Assembly (NCBI GenBank): GCA_039586815.1
Contig: JBDHJR010000001.1
Span: 124,001-188,000 of the forward strand
Origin: WVYX01 sp039586815
GTDB taxonomy: Bacteria; Gemmatimonadota; Gemmatimonadetes; Gemmatimonadales; GWC2-71-9
DNA length: 64,000 bases
Direction: 5' to 3'
Numbering within the stretch: the stretch's first letter is position 1; every line of letters begins with the position of its first letter. The notes beneath the pieces were generated by a model. That model ran no database searches. It was not told the DNA's origin and was given only the letters and a program-made list of their open reading frames with translations. A program made the translations under genes and the position numbers. This document shows positions 26,579 through 34,535 of the stretch, one piece after another.

Positions 26579-27706
26579 TCAGCCCCGGACCCGCTCGCGC
26601 ACCGTCTGAACGACGCGCCTGGCGGCCGCCTCTATGTCTCCCTGCGCGTACAGGCTGCTCCCGATGAGGAACATCACGTCGACCCCGTAACGCTCGATCC
26701 AGCGGGGTACCCGGTCCACGTCCACGCCACCTCCCGGCACGGGCAGCGCTCGCGCCAGACCGTGGTACGGCTGCCGCAATCGGGCATTGATGGCCTGACA
26801 CTCCGCCTCGCCGATGGGGAAGCGCCCCCCCGCGTTAACGTAGATCACGGCGTCGGCTCCAAGCAGGCGCAGCACCAGCCCCAGCATCACGTCGGACGCC
26901 ACGCCATGCCGCTCGGCGAGCAGCGCTCCCGAGAAGGTGGGGTGCGTGACGACGATCATCCCACTGTCGGCGGCAAGCCAACGCACGGTGTCCAGACCTG
27001 TGAGAAACGGGCTCACCAGCACGCCACGGCAACCCGCCGAACGGGCCCACTCCACCCGCTCCGGCAACTGCGAGACGGGGGCCGTGACGTTGGGGAAGTA
27101 GAGCGTCGAGCCGCCCGTGGACTCGTTCGCCTCCGACACCGCAACCTGGCAGCGTTCGACCCGCTCGCGAAAGGGAGCCGGCGCCTGATCGGTCACGCCG
27201 TGATCGTCCTTCACGACGTCGACCCCTCCTCGCGCGAGCGCTCCACATATCCGAGCCAACTCTTCGGCCGAGAGACCGACCGGCTTTGCCGCGGTGCACA
27301 GCAGCGGACGGTCTTCGGCGTCGCCGCAGGCCGCACGCACCCCCGCGATCCCGTGCTGCGGGCCCGGGAAGCGCTCTACCAGGGCCGCCGGCAGCTGCAG
27401 GTCGCTTACCAGCGTGCCCGGGTGCATGGAGACGTTGCCGAACAGCAGATTGAGGAGTTGCGTGGTCTCCGATCCGACCAGCACGGGATCGTAGGAAAGA
27501 GTCAGCTCCCAGCGCGCGCTCCCGAGGTCCTCGATATCCTCGATCCGGCCCACCACACGCTCCTCGACGCCGTCGGGGTAGCAGCCGTCGGGCAGCTCCA
27601 CCGTCTGCTCCAGCGCGATCTGTCGAGCGCGCACCTCGGCGCGCTCGCCCTCGCGCAAGGTGAGCTGGTAGGTGATCTGGATACGGTCGCTGTCGAGACG
27701 CTCCAC
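26579..27706 (-). CDS. RubisCO-like protein (form IV)
   Basis: The 375-residue protein aligns with the RubisCO large-subunit fold but not with carbon-fixing active sites. K141 in CTAAKPVGLS corresponds to the first lysine of KPK, while the second is valine. GGVDVVKDDHG (160-170) keeps the carbamylated lysine (K166) and the first metal aspartate (D168) but has histidine in place of the metal glutamate. H255 in VVTHPTFSG may match the conserved histidine, and the loop-6 lysine is absent (NAGGRFPIGE). Known form IV functions include enolisation in methionine salvage and isoapionate breakdown; neither pathway is evident nearby. The start is a GTG. Confidence 0.9.
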   Translation of the reverse strand: MERLDSDRIQITYQLTLREGERAEVRARQIALEQTVELPDGCYPDGVEERVVGRIEDIEDLGSARWELTLSYDPVLVGSETTQLLNLLFGNVSMHPGTLVSDLQLPAALVERFPGPQHGIAGVRAACGDAEDRPLLCTAAKPVGLSAEELARICGALARGGVDVVKDDHGVTDQAPAPFRERVERCQVAVSEANESTGGSTLYFPNVTAPVSQLPERVEWARSAGCRGVLVSPFLTGLDTVRWLAADSGMIVVTHPTFSGALLAERHGVASDVMLGLVLRLLGADAVIYVNAGGRFPIGEAECQAINARLRQPYHGLARALPVPGGGVDVDRVPRWIERYGVDVMFLIGSSLYAQGDIEAAARRVVQTVRERVRG

Positions 27707-27871
27707 GCCACTTGACTCGCTGCAAGGCTCCAGCCGGAATCTATCACTCGGTGAGACTCCGGGCTGGCCATCGCGGCCTTTGGGGCGCCGGTGATGTTGG
27801 TGGAGGATCGGCTGGATGGTGACGCCGGAGAAGCCGCCCCGTGGCCGGGAGCCACAGGGCGGTCGGCGCTG

Positions 27872-28495
27872 CTACGGCTGCCGCTTGGGCGAGCGCTGCC
27901 GGTACCCCAGCCGCCCCCGCTGCGCCCCGCCGCGCATGCCCTGTCGGCCCATGCGCCTTCCCTGCTGCATCCCTTCCATCCAGCCCGCCATCTTGCCCTG
28001 TTGCTCGGGCGTGAGCAGCGCTTTGGCCTGCGCCGCGCCGCCTACCATGGCCAACTCGGCTGACTGGCGGGCCTCCATGGCCTGTTGGGCGTAGCGTCGC
28101 ACTGCTCCGGCGTCGGGCTGATCTGCCTGCCACGCCTCTCGCAGCGCGTCGTGGCTCGCCTGTGCCTCCTGCAAGGCCTGCTGGTGGGCGCCCTCAACTT
28201 CCCTATTGAGCTGCTCCAACCTGGACACCTGCTCCTCACTGAGTCCCAGGAAGTCCTTGCGCTGGATCAGCACCTGCGGTGCGTAGGCCCTCATGCCCGG
28301 CAGCTCGCCGGCGCCCATCCTCACGCGCTGCCGCAGGGCCGGCCCGCCCTCCAGGCCGGTGCCCGGCTCGTGCAGACGCATCCGTCGCGGTCGGGTCTCG
28401 GGAGCCGCCTCGGGCTCCTGGGCCCGGACCTCACCAGCCACCGTCACAGTCGCCACCGCCACCACCGCAGCGAGTCTCGTCAATCGCTTCATCAT
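27872..28495 (-). CDS. Spy/CpxP-like periplasmic protein
   Basis: The 207-residue product has a signal peptide (residues 1-25, ending EVRAQ) and a helical domain with the repeated LTxxQ-type motif: LSEEQVSRLEQL near residue 85 and LTPEQQGKM near 165. Spy/CpxP proteins are periplasmic chaperones or metal and envelope stress sensors. The C terminus is very rich in R, G, Q and M, which could bind metal or nucleic acid non-specifically. The gap of 165 bases to the RubisCO-like gene shows nothing clear. Confidence 0.75.
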   Translation of the reverse strand: MMKRLTRLAAVVAVATVTVAGEVRAQEPEAAPETRPRRMRLHEPGTGLEGGPALRQRVRMGAGELPGMRAYAPQVLIQRKDFLGLSEEQVSRLEQLNREVEGAHQQALQEAQASHDALREAWQADQPDAGAVRRYAQQAMEARQSAELAMVGGAAQAKALLTPEQQGKMAGWMEGMQQGRRMGRQGMRGGAQRGRLGYRQRSPKRQP

Positions 28496-28590
28496 CTTCT
28501 CTCCTTCGCAGGCACCGGCGGCTCGCGCCGATGCGTGGGTTCCGTCCTGTGAGACGAGGTGACGGGTCGGGATGTTAAGGGATACAAGAG

Positions 28591-28627
28591 CGGCCAGCCT
28601 CGGTGCGGGACGCTCCGAGGCTGGCCG
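28591..28627 (-). terminator. Rho-independent terminator after the ferritin gene
   Basis: A perfect 13-base stem, CGGCCAGCCTCGG (28591-28603) with CCGAGGCTGGCCG (28615-28627), encloses an 11-base loop. On the minus strand it lies 20 bases after the ferritin stop and is followed by CTCTTGT, a modest T-rich tail. Confidence 0.75.
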
Positions 28628-28647
28628 AGAACCGTCAGTGCGCCGCG

Positions 28648-29157
28648 CTACTGCCCTGCCCGACCCTCACCAGCGCGTACTCCGAGCTGCTTGTCCAGCA
28701 TGAGCAGCGCCGCAGGGTGGTCACCCACCATCTCGAGCTGGGTGATCACGTCGCCCACGGACTTCTCCTCCTCCACCTGTTCGTTAACGAACCACTGCAT
28801 CTGGAGCTGGGTCGGGTAGTGATTCTCCTCGACCGCGAGATCGTAGACTTTGTTGATGGCGGCGGTCACCTTCTTCTCGTGACCCAGCGCCGCCTTGAAG
28901 GCCGCCAGCGTGCTGTCGTACTTGGCGGGGGGCTTGTCGATCGCTCCGAGCTCCACTCGCTCGCCCAGATCCCCGAGGAAGTCGAACAGACGCAACGCGT
29001 GGGTCAACTCCTCCTCGTACTGCATCCGCATCCAGTGGGCAAAGCCGGAGAGGCTCTTGTCCTCGAAGTACGCCGACATCGCGAGATAGGTGTAGGCGGC
29101 CTTGAACTCCATGGCGATCTGGTCGTTGATCGCCTTCACCACTGCTTTGCTGGCCAT
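28648..29157 (-). CDS. ftnA: Ferritin (FtnA-type iron storage)
   Basis: The 169-residue four-helix protein stores iron as a 24-mer. The ferroxidase ligands are visible: E17 in IAMEFKAAY, the E49/E50 pair in QYEEELTH with H53, and a later E-rich helix ending in EEEKSVGD. Haem-binding methionine typical of bacterioferritin is not evident, so it is the non-haem type. It is a single gene divergent from korA with a terminator behind it. Confidence 0.95.
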   Translation of the reverse strand: MASKAVVKAINDQIAMEFKAAYTYLAMSAYFEDKSLSGFAHWMRMQYEEELTHALRLFDFLGDLGERVELGAIDKPPAKYDSTLAAFKAALGHEKKVTAAINKVYDLAVEENHYPTQLQMQWFVNEQVEEEKSVGDVITQLEMVGDHPAALLMLDKQLGVRAGEGRAGQ

Positions 29158-29304
29158 CGGGGGTCTCCGTGTGATTGAGGTCTGACGTTGGGCAGGAAAT
29201 ATACAGCGGTGGCGTCGGGGGGCACCTCCCCTCTACAATTGTATGCAGAGTGTAATAGAGTACTCCGTTTTCCCGACCCCCCGGCCGGCGGACGCCCACC
29301 TCTC

Positions 29305-31188
29305 ATGAAAAACCGATTCACCTCCTCATCTCCCGATCTCCGCGGCGTGAAGGCGCGCGAGGTGCGCGACTCGGTGGTCATCCGGTTCGCCGGCGACTCC
29401 GGCGACGGCATGCAGTTCACCGGATCACAGTTCACGCTCGAGGCGGCCCTCGCCGGGAGCGACATCGCAACGTTCCCGGATTATCCCGCGGAGATTCGCG
29501 CTCCGGCCGGCACCACGTACGGTGTGTCGGCATTCCAGATCCACTTCGGCGGCGGCGACCTGACCACTGCCGGCGACGAGCCGGACGTCCTGGTGGCTCT
29601 TAATCCGGCCGCTCTCAAGGTGAGCCACAAGGACCTCCGGATCGGCGGCCTCATCGTCGTGGACACCGGCGCGTTCACCAAGCGCAATCTGGCCAAGGCA
29701 GGCTACGAGACGAGCCCACTCGACGACGACACGCTCGCCCCCTACCAGCTGCTCAAGCTGGACATCTCGCAGCGCACGCTCGACGCGCTCGAGGAGACCA
29801 CGCTCAAGCAGAAGGACGCGCTGCGGTCCCGCAACATGTGGACCCTGGGACTGATGCTCTGGATGTTCGGCCAGGAGCAGGACGCCACGGCACAGTGGGT
29901 CGAACGGAAGTTCACCAAGCAGCCCGACATCGCCCGGGCGAACGTCACCGCGCTAAAGGCGGGCTTCGCCTTCGGCGACACCGTCGAGATGCCGATGGAC
30001 GTGGTGGGCTACACGGTCGCCAAGGCCGACGTCCCGCCGGGCGTGTATCGCACGGTGACGGGCACCGAGGCCACGGCCTGGGGTCTGCTGGCCGGCGCAC
30101 AGGCCGCGGGGCTGCCGCAGCTGTTCTTCGGCTCGTACCCGATCACTCCCGCGACCTCACTGCTGCACGTGCTGGCGAACCTCAAGAGCCAGGGGGTGCT
30201 GACCTTCCAGGCGGAGGACGAGATCGCGGCCATCTGCGCCTCCATCGGCGCGTCGTACTCGGGCGTGCTGGGGGTCACCTCCAGCTCCGGCCCGGGCATC
30301 GCGCTCAAGGGAGAGGCGATGGGGCTGGCCGTCGCAACCGAGCTCCCCCTCGTCATCGTGAACTCCCAGCGAGCGGGTCCTTCCACCGGGATGCCGACCA
30401 AGGCGGAACAGGCCGACCTGTACCAGGCGGTGTACGGCCGCAACGGCGATGCGCCGCTGCCGGTGCTGGCGGCCGCCACGCCAACCGACTGCTTCGACGT
30501 GGCCCTGGAGGCGGTGCGCCTCGCCACCAAGTACATGACACCGGTAGTGATGCTGTCCGACGCATACCTCGCCAACGCGGCGGAGCCGTGGCTCGTGCCA
30601 GACGCCGACGAGCTGCCCCGCTTCCCGGTGACGTTCCGCAGCGAGCCGGAGGGCTTTCAACCGTTCCTGCGCGACCCAGAGACGCTGGCGCGCCCCTGGG
30701 CCATTCCCGGCACGCCGGGACTCGAGCACCGCGTCGGCGGGCTCGAGCGCGACGCCACCACGGGACACATCTCGTACGACGCCGACAACCACCAGCGTAT
30801 GACGGACGCGCGGACGGAGAAGGTCCGTGGGATCGCCGACGACATTCCTGAGCAGGAGGTCCAGGTCGGCGAGCCGCGCGGCGCTCTGGCTGTGGTCGGG
30901 TGGGGCTCGACCTACGGGCCGATCTACCAGGCAGTGAAGCGCGCCCGTGAAGAGGGGCTGGAGGTTTCGCACTTCCACCTGCGGCACCTCAGCCCTCTGC
31001 CGCGTAACCTGGGGGAGTTGCTGGGGAACTTCGACAAGATCCTGGTACCGGAAATGAACTCGGGACAGCTCGTGACCATCCTGCGGAGCGCCTACCTGGC
31101 GCCGGCGGAGGGTCTGAACAAGGTAACGGGCAAGCCGTTCAAGGTGAGCGAGATTCTGGACGCGATTCACGCCAGACTGGAGCGTTAG
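29305..31188 (+). CDS. korA: 2-oxoacid:acceptor oxidoreductase, fused gamma-alpha subunit (KorA type)
   Basis: This 627-residue chain joins the gamma domain (GDSGDGMQFTG near residue 35) to the pyrimidine-binding alpha domain (GSYPITPATSLLHVL, FQAEDEIAAICASIGASYSG) and a C-terminal domain (residues about 500-627). With KorB it decarboxylates a 2-oxoacid, most likely 2-oxoglutarate, to the CoA thioester while reducing ferredoxin. The frame is open to 29188, but the ATG at 29305 is the better start and leaves room for promoters shared with ferritin. KorB follows by one base. Confidence 0.93.
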   Translation: MKNRFTSSSPDLRGVKAREVRDSVVIRFAGDSGDGMQFTGSQFTLEAALAGSDIATFPDYPAEIRAPAGTTYGVSAFQIHFGGGDLTTAGDEPDVLVALNPAALKVSHKDLRIGGLIVVDTGAFTKRNLAKAGYETSPLDDDTLAPYQLLKLDISQRTLDALEETTLKQKDALRSRNMWTLGLMLWMFGQEQDATAQWVERKFTKQPDIARANVTALKAGFAFGDTVEMPMDVVGYTVAKADVPPGVYRTVTGTEATAWGLLAGAQAAGLPQLFFGSYPITPATSLLHVLANLKSQGVLTFQAEDEIAAICASIGASYSGVLGVTSSSGPGIALKGEAMGLAVATELPLVIVNSQRAGPSTGMPTKAEQADLYQAVYGRNGDAPLPVLAAATPTDCFDVALEAVRLATKYMTPVVMLSDAYLANAAEPWLVPDADELPRFPVTFRSEPEGFQPFLRDPETLARPWAIPGTPGLEHRVGGLERDATTGHISYDADNHQRMTDARTEKVRGIADDIPEQEVQVGEPRGALAVVGWGSTYGPIYQAVKRAREEGLEVSHFHLRHLSPLPRNLGELLGNFDKILVPEMNSGQLVTILRSAYLAPAEGLNKVTGKPFKVSEILDAIHARLER

Positions 31189-31189
31189 C

Positions 31190-32215
31190 ATGATCGCCCC
31201 TAACGAGACCGCGCCGAAGGCCAAGGACTATGCATCCGACCAGGAGGTGCGCTGGTGCCCGGGGTGCGGTGACTACGCCATCCTCAAGGCGATGCAGAAA
31301 ACACTGGCCGACCTCGCCGTGGAGCGCGAGCGCACGGTGTTCGTCTCGGGTATCGGGTGCGCCGCCCGGTTCCCCTACTACATATCGACCTACGGGTTTC
31401 ACACGATCCACGGCCGCGCCCCCGCCTTTGCCACCGGGATCAAGCTAGCGAACCCGGGGCTCGATGTTTGGGTGATCACCGGCGACGGCGACGGCCTGAG
31501 CATCGGCGGCAATCACATGCTGCACGTCCTGCGCCGCAACGTGGATCTGCAGGTGGTGCTGTTCAACAACGAGATCTATGGGCTCACCAAGGGGCAGTAC
31601 TCCCCCACGTCGAAGCGGGGCACCCGTTCGCCGTCCACGCCGCAAGGGTCGCTCGAGCTTCCCGTGGCGCCATGCGCGCTCGCCCTGGGCGCGGGCGGGC
31701 GGTTCGTCGCCCGCTCCATAGACACGATGCAGCCGCATCTGGTGGACGTGCTCAAGCGGGCCCACGCACACCGCGGTGCATCATTCGTGGAGATCTTTCA
31801 GAACTGTCTGGTCTTCAACGACGGAGTGCACAGCGCGTTCACCGAGAAGAGCGTGGCACCGGAGGCACAGCTCCACGTGGAGCACGGCAAGCCTCTGCTC
31901 TTCGGCAGGGACCGGACCAAAGGCCTGCGGGTGACGCCCGGAACGCTGGAGGTCGAGGTAGTGTCGCTGGGCGAGAACGGTGTCACCGAGGCCGACATCC
32001 TGGTGCACGACGAGAAGAGCCGTACGCTGGCCGCGATGCTGGTGGACCTGAAGCCACCCGATTTCCCCGTCGCGATTGGAGTGCTCTACTGCGACCCGAT
32101 GCCGAGCTATGAGCAGGAGGTGCAGCAGCAGCTCGCGCAGGAGGGAGCCAAGCCGGCGACCGAGGCCGAGATGGATGCGGTGCTGCGCGGCGGCCGCACC
32201 TGGGAGGTCACGTAG
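31190..32215 (+). CDS. korB: 2-oxoacid:ferredoxin oxidoreductase beta subunit (KorB type)
   Basis: The 341-residue thiamine diphosphate-binding subunit has the cysteine pair WCPGCGDYAILKA near residue 20 and the cofactor motif GDGDGLSIGGNHMLHVLRRN followed by FNNEIYGLTKGQYSPTS, which is typical of the 2-oxoglutarate branch. No separate ferredoxin-type delta subunit is encoded, as in other two-subunit Kor enzymes. It follows korA by one base and runs to within 3 bases of the convergent epimerase gene. Confidence 0.94.
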   Translation: MIAPNETAPKAKDYASDQEVRWCPGCGDYAILKAMQKTLADLAVERERTVFVSGIGCAARFPYYISTYGFHTIHGRAPAFATGIKLANPGLDVWVITGDGDGLSIGGNHMLHVLRRNVDLQVVLFNNEIYGLTKGQYSPTSKRGTRSPSTPQGSLELPVAPCALALGAGGRFVARSIDTMQPHLVDVLKRAHAHRGASFVEIFQNCLVFNDGVHSAFTEKSVAPEAQLHVEHGKPLLFGRDRTKGLRVTPGTLEVEVVSLGENGVTEADILVHDEKSRTLAAMLVDLKPPDFPVAIGVLYCDPMPSYEQEVQQQLAQEGAKPATEAEMDAVLRGGRTWEVT

Positions 32216-32218
32216 GGG

Positions 32219-33277
32219 CTACCAGATGTCTCCCACCGTGAAGCCCTCGGGAAACGGGTCCTCGCGGTCCACGACGAACTGACCCTGTCCCGTGATCCAC
32301 GCCCGCCCGGTCAATGCGGGGACTACGGCGGGCGCGGAACCGACCGTGGCCTCGCGCAGCAGCCGGCCGGTCCACACCGTCCCCATGACACCCTCGTGCC
32401 GGAACTCCTGCTGCAGCGCCAGCTCGCCCCTGGCGTAGAGCGTGGCCATCTTCGCGCAGGTGCCTGTCCCGCAGGGTGAGCGGTCGAGCGCTCCGGTCCA
32501 GGTCTCCGGACGGTTCCAGTCGAGCTCGCCCGTGGCCACGACCACGGCGTTTCTGCGGTCCGCCCCATCCCCGGCGGGCGGTCCCGAAAGCTGCGAGATC
32601 GACACGCCGGCAATCGCCGCGTTCTCCGGATGCACGGCCGGCAACTGCTCCGCGGCCGCCGCCTGCAGCATCCTCCCGATGCGCACGATCTCCCGCCCCT
32701 CCTCGGGCACCAGCCGCAGGCCGAATTGCTCCGCGTCGGCGATCACGTAGAACATCCCACCCCACGCGACGTCCACGCTCACGGCTCCAAGCACGGGAAC
32801 CTCGAGCCTGGCCCCCTGGTGCACGGCGAACGCCGGCACGTTCTCGAAGGTCACCCCGGTCACCTTGCCGCCCGCGACGTCGGCCCGCACCGGCACCAGC
32901 CCGGCGGGCGCCTCGAGCACGAGCTCAGTCACGGGCTCGATAGCCTCCACCATCCCCGTCTCGATCAGCACCGTCACCACGCAGATGATGTTGCTGCCCG
33001 ACATGGGCGGGTACTCGGTCTGCTCCATGATGACGAAGCCGGCGTCGGCCCCTGGATCGGTCGGCGGGAGGATCACGTTGCAGCACAGCGCCGGGTAGCC
33101 GCGCGGCTCACGCAGCATCAGCTTGCGCAGATGGTCCCCGTGCGTCTCGAGGTGGACCTTCTTGTCGAACATCGTGGCCCCCGGGACATCGTGCACGCCA
33201 CCGGTGATCACACGGCCGGGCTCTCCGCCAGCGTGGGCGTCCACCACGGTGATGCGCCCGTCCAGCCGCACGGTCAA
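32219..33277 (-). CDS. Proline racemase superfamily protein (hydroxyproline epimerase-like, Ser/Cys type)
   Basis: The 352-residue protein has the superfamily fold signatures. The second catalytic cysteine is intact (C269 in DRSPCGTGTCA). The first catalytic motif, normally MCGH, reads MSGSN (residues 92-96), so the first cysteine is serine (S93). Members with such pairs have been linked to hydroxyproline epimerases or dehydratases rather than proline racemase; the substrate cannot be fixed from sequence. It is the last gene of the efflux cluster, overlapping the propeller gene by 4 bases, with no obvious hydroxyproline pathway around it except the proline dehydrogenase 7 kb away. Confidence 0.85.
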   Translation of the reverse strand: MTVRLDGRITVVDAHAGGEPGRVITGGVHDVPGATMFDKKVHLETHGDHLRKLMLREPRGYPALCCNVILPPTDPGADAGFVIMEQTEYPPMSGSNIICVVTVLIETGMVEAIEPVTELVLEAPAGLVPVRADVAGGKVTGVTFENVPAFAVHQGARLEVPVLGAVSVDVAWGGMFYVIADAEQFGLRLVPEEGREIVRIGRMLQAAAAEQLPAVHPENAAIAGVSISQLSGPPAGDGADRRNAVVVATGELDWNRPETWTGALDRSPCGTGTCAKMATLYARGELALQQEFRHEGVMGTVWTGRLLREATVGSAPAVVPALTGRAWITGQGQFVVDREDPFPEGFTVGDIW

Positions 33278-34479
33278 GGCTTCTCGATGCGGGCGCGCAC
33301 GACGTAGGGAACCTCGAGATCGTCCTCGGTCACCGCGTACATGTATCCGTCACGAAACACGGGGGGCGGGTTGGTGGAGATCGGAAACGGAAGCTCGATG
33401 CGCCCCAGGTAGCGTCCCTCGGGATCGAAGATGTCCACCACCCTCCCCTTCCGTGCACTGTCCGTTACCGGCAGCACCCAGATGTTGCCCTCGTGGTCGA
33501 ACAGGAACTCCTCGGTGGCCGGCTTGGTACTCGGGATCCTCGCCCGGTCCACGTCGCCTCCGTTGCGGATGAACCAGTCGAGGTCTGCCATCGCGCTGTC
33601 CACGTCGGCCGCGGTCACGCGTAGCGGCTCGTACTCGCGCGTTATCCTGCGCAGCGTGTCGCCCTCGAGCGAGAGTTGGGTGATGCTGTAATCTCCCGTG
33701 AGCATGAACCACATGTGGCCCCGGAAGTCGAGCCGCCACTCCAGGCTCGACGTGAACGGCACGCCGGTTACCAGGTGACTGTTCTCATTGCGGAGCTCGA
33801 AGACCTCACGCTCACCGGGATACTCCGGCACCTCCACCGTGTCGAGCGGGATCAAGTCGTCATCGTGGGCGACCATCACGATGCGTGGCTCGGTGTCGGA
33901 CACGTCCGGCACGAAGTTCCAGAACCGGCCCTCCGTATCCACACCGCCCGGCCACGGCACGAACATCCACCCGCCGACCGCACCGTGGCTGCCCACGTAG
34001 GTCCCGGCCGAGTCGATGATGGAGATGCGTGCGTTCCTGGGGTCCGCTACCCAGAGGTTTCCGTCGCCCGCCCAAGTCATCCCCATGACGCCGGCGAACT
34101 CGCCCGGTCCCCCGCCCTCGCGCCCGACGGTCCGGACGTGCGCGCCGTCCCCGTCGAATACCCGCAGCTCCTGTGCCTGATTCTCGAACACCCAGAAGCG
34201 CCCCTCGGCATCGACCTCCAGATCCCGGATCTGCCCGAACATGTCGGGGCCGGCGTCGTCCAGCGTGCCGATGCGGAGTTCTTCGACCACGCGCCACGCG
34301 GTTTCGTCCGCCCAAACGCCCGTGGCGGGATTCGTCACGACCACGGTTCCGGTCTCGAGCGTGTCCATGGTGCCGCGCCACAGCGCGGCTGCGTCGGAGT
34401 CGCGGGGCGCACAGCCCCCGGTCGCGAGCAGGGTGGCACACAGGCAGAACTGCCCTACAGCAATGATCGGCGACCGCAT
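33274..34479 (-). CDS. Secreted six-bladed beta-propeller lipoprotein
   Basis: From the ATG at 34479 the product is 401 residues. It has a lipoprotein signal (LLATGGC, cysteine near residue 24) and NHL/6-bladed-propeller repeats such as DLEVDAEGRFWVFENQAQEL and GREGGGPGEFAGVMGMTWAG, in which a GGGPGEF loop recurs. The frame is open to 34539, overlapping the RND gene by 4 bases, but the inner ATG has a strong GAGGAGG ribosome site 5 bases upstream. Propeller lipoproteins of this type are abundant in Gemmatimonadota; ligand and partner are unknown. It sits between an RND pump and the epimerase-like gene. Confidence 0.82.
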   Translation of the reverse strand: MRSPIIAVGQFCLCATLLATGGCAPRDSDAAALWRGTMDTLETGTVVVTNPATGVWADETAWRVVEELRIGTLDDAGPDMFGQIRDLEVDAEGRFWVFENQAQELRVFDGDGAHVRTVGREGGGPGEFAGVMGMTWAGDGNLWVADPRNARISIIDSAGTYVGSHGAVGGWMFVPWPGGVDTEGRFWNFVPDVSDTEPRIVMVAHDDDLIPLDTVEVPEYPGEREVFELRNENSHLVTGVPFTSSLEWRLDFRGHMWFMLTGDYSITQLSLEGDTLRRITREYEPLRVTAADVDSAMADLDWFIRNGGDVDRARIPSTKPATEEFLFDHEGNIWVLPVTDSARKGRVVDIFDPEGRYLGRIELPFPISTNPPPVFRDGYMYAVTEDDLEVPYVVRARIEKP

Positions 34480-34535
34480 GGGGCCTCCTCGCATATATGG
34501 AGCAACCGACGCGCCAAGGCGGCGGCCGCGTGACA

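Noticed and set aside
26579..27706. Genuine carbon-fixing RubisCO
   Set aside because: Several catalytic residues are replaced (second KPK lysine, metal glutamate, loop-6 lysine), so it cannot be form I, II or III.
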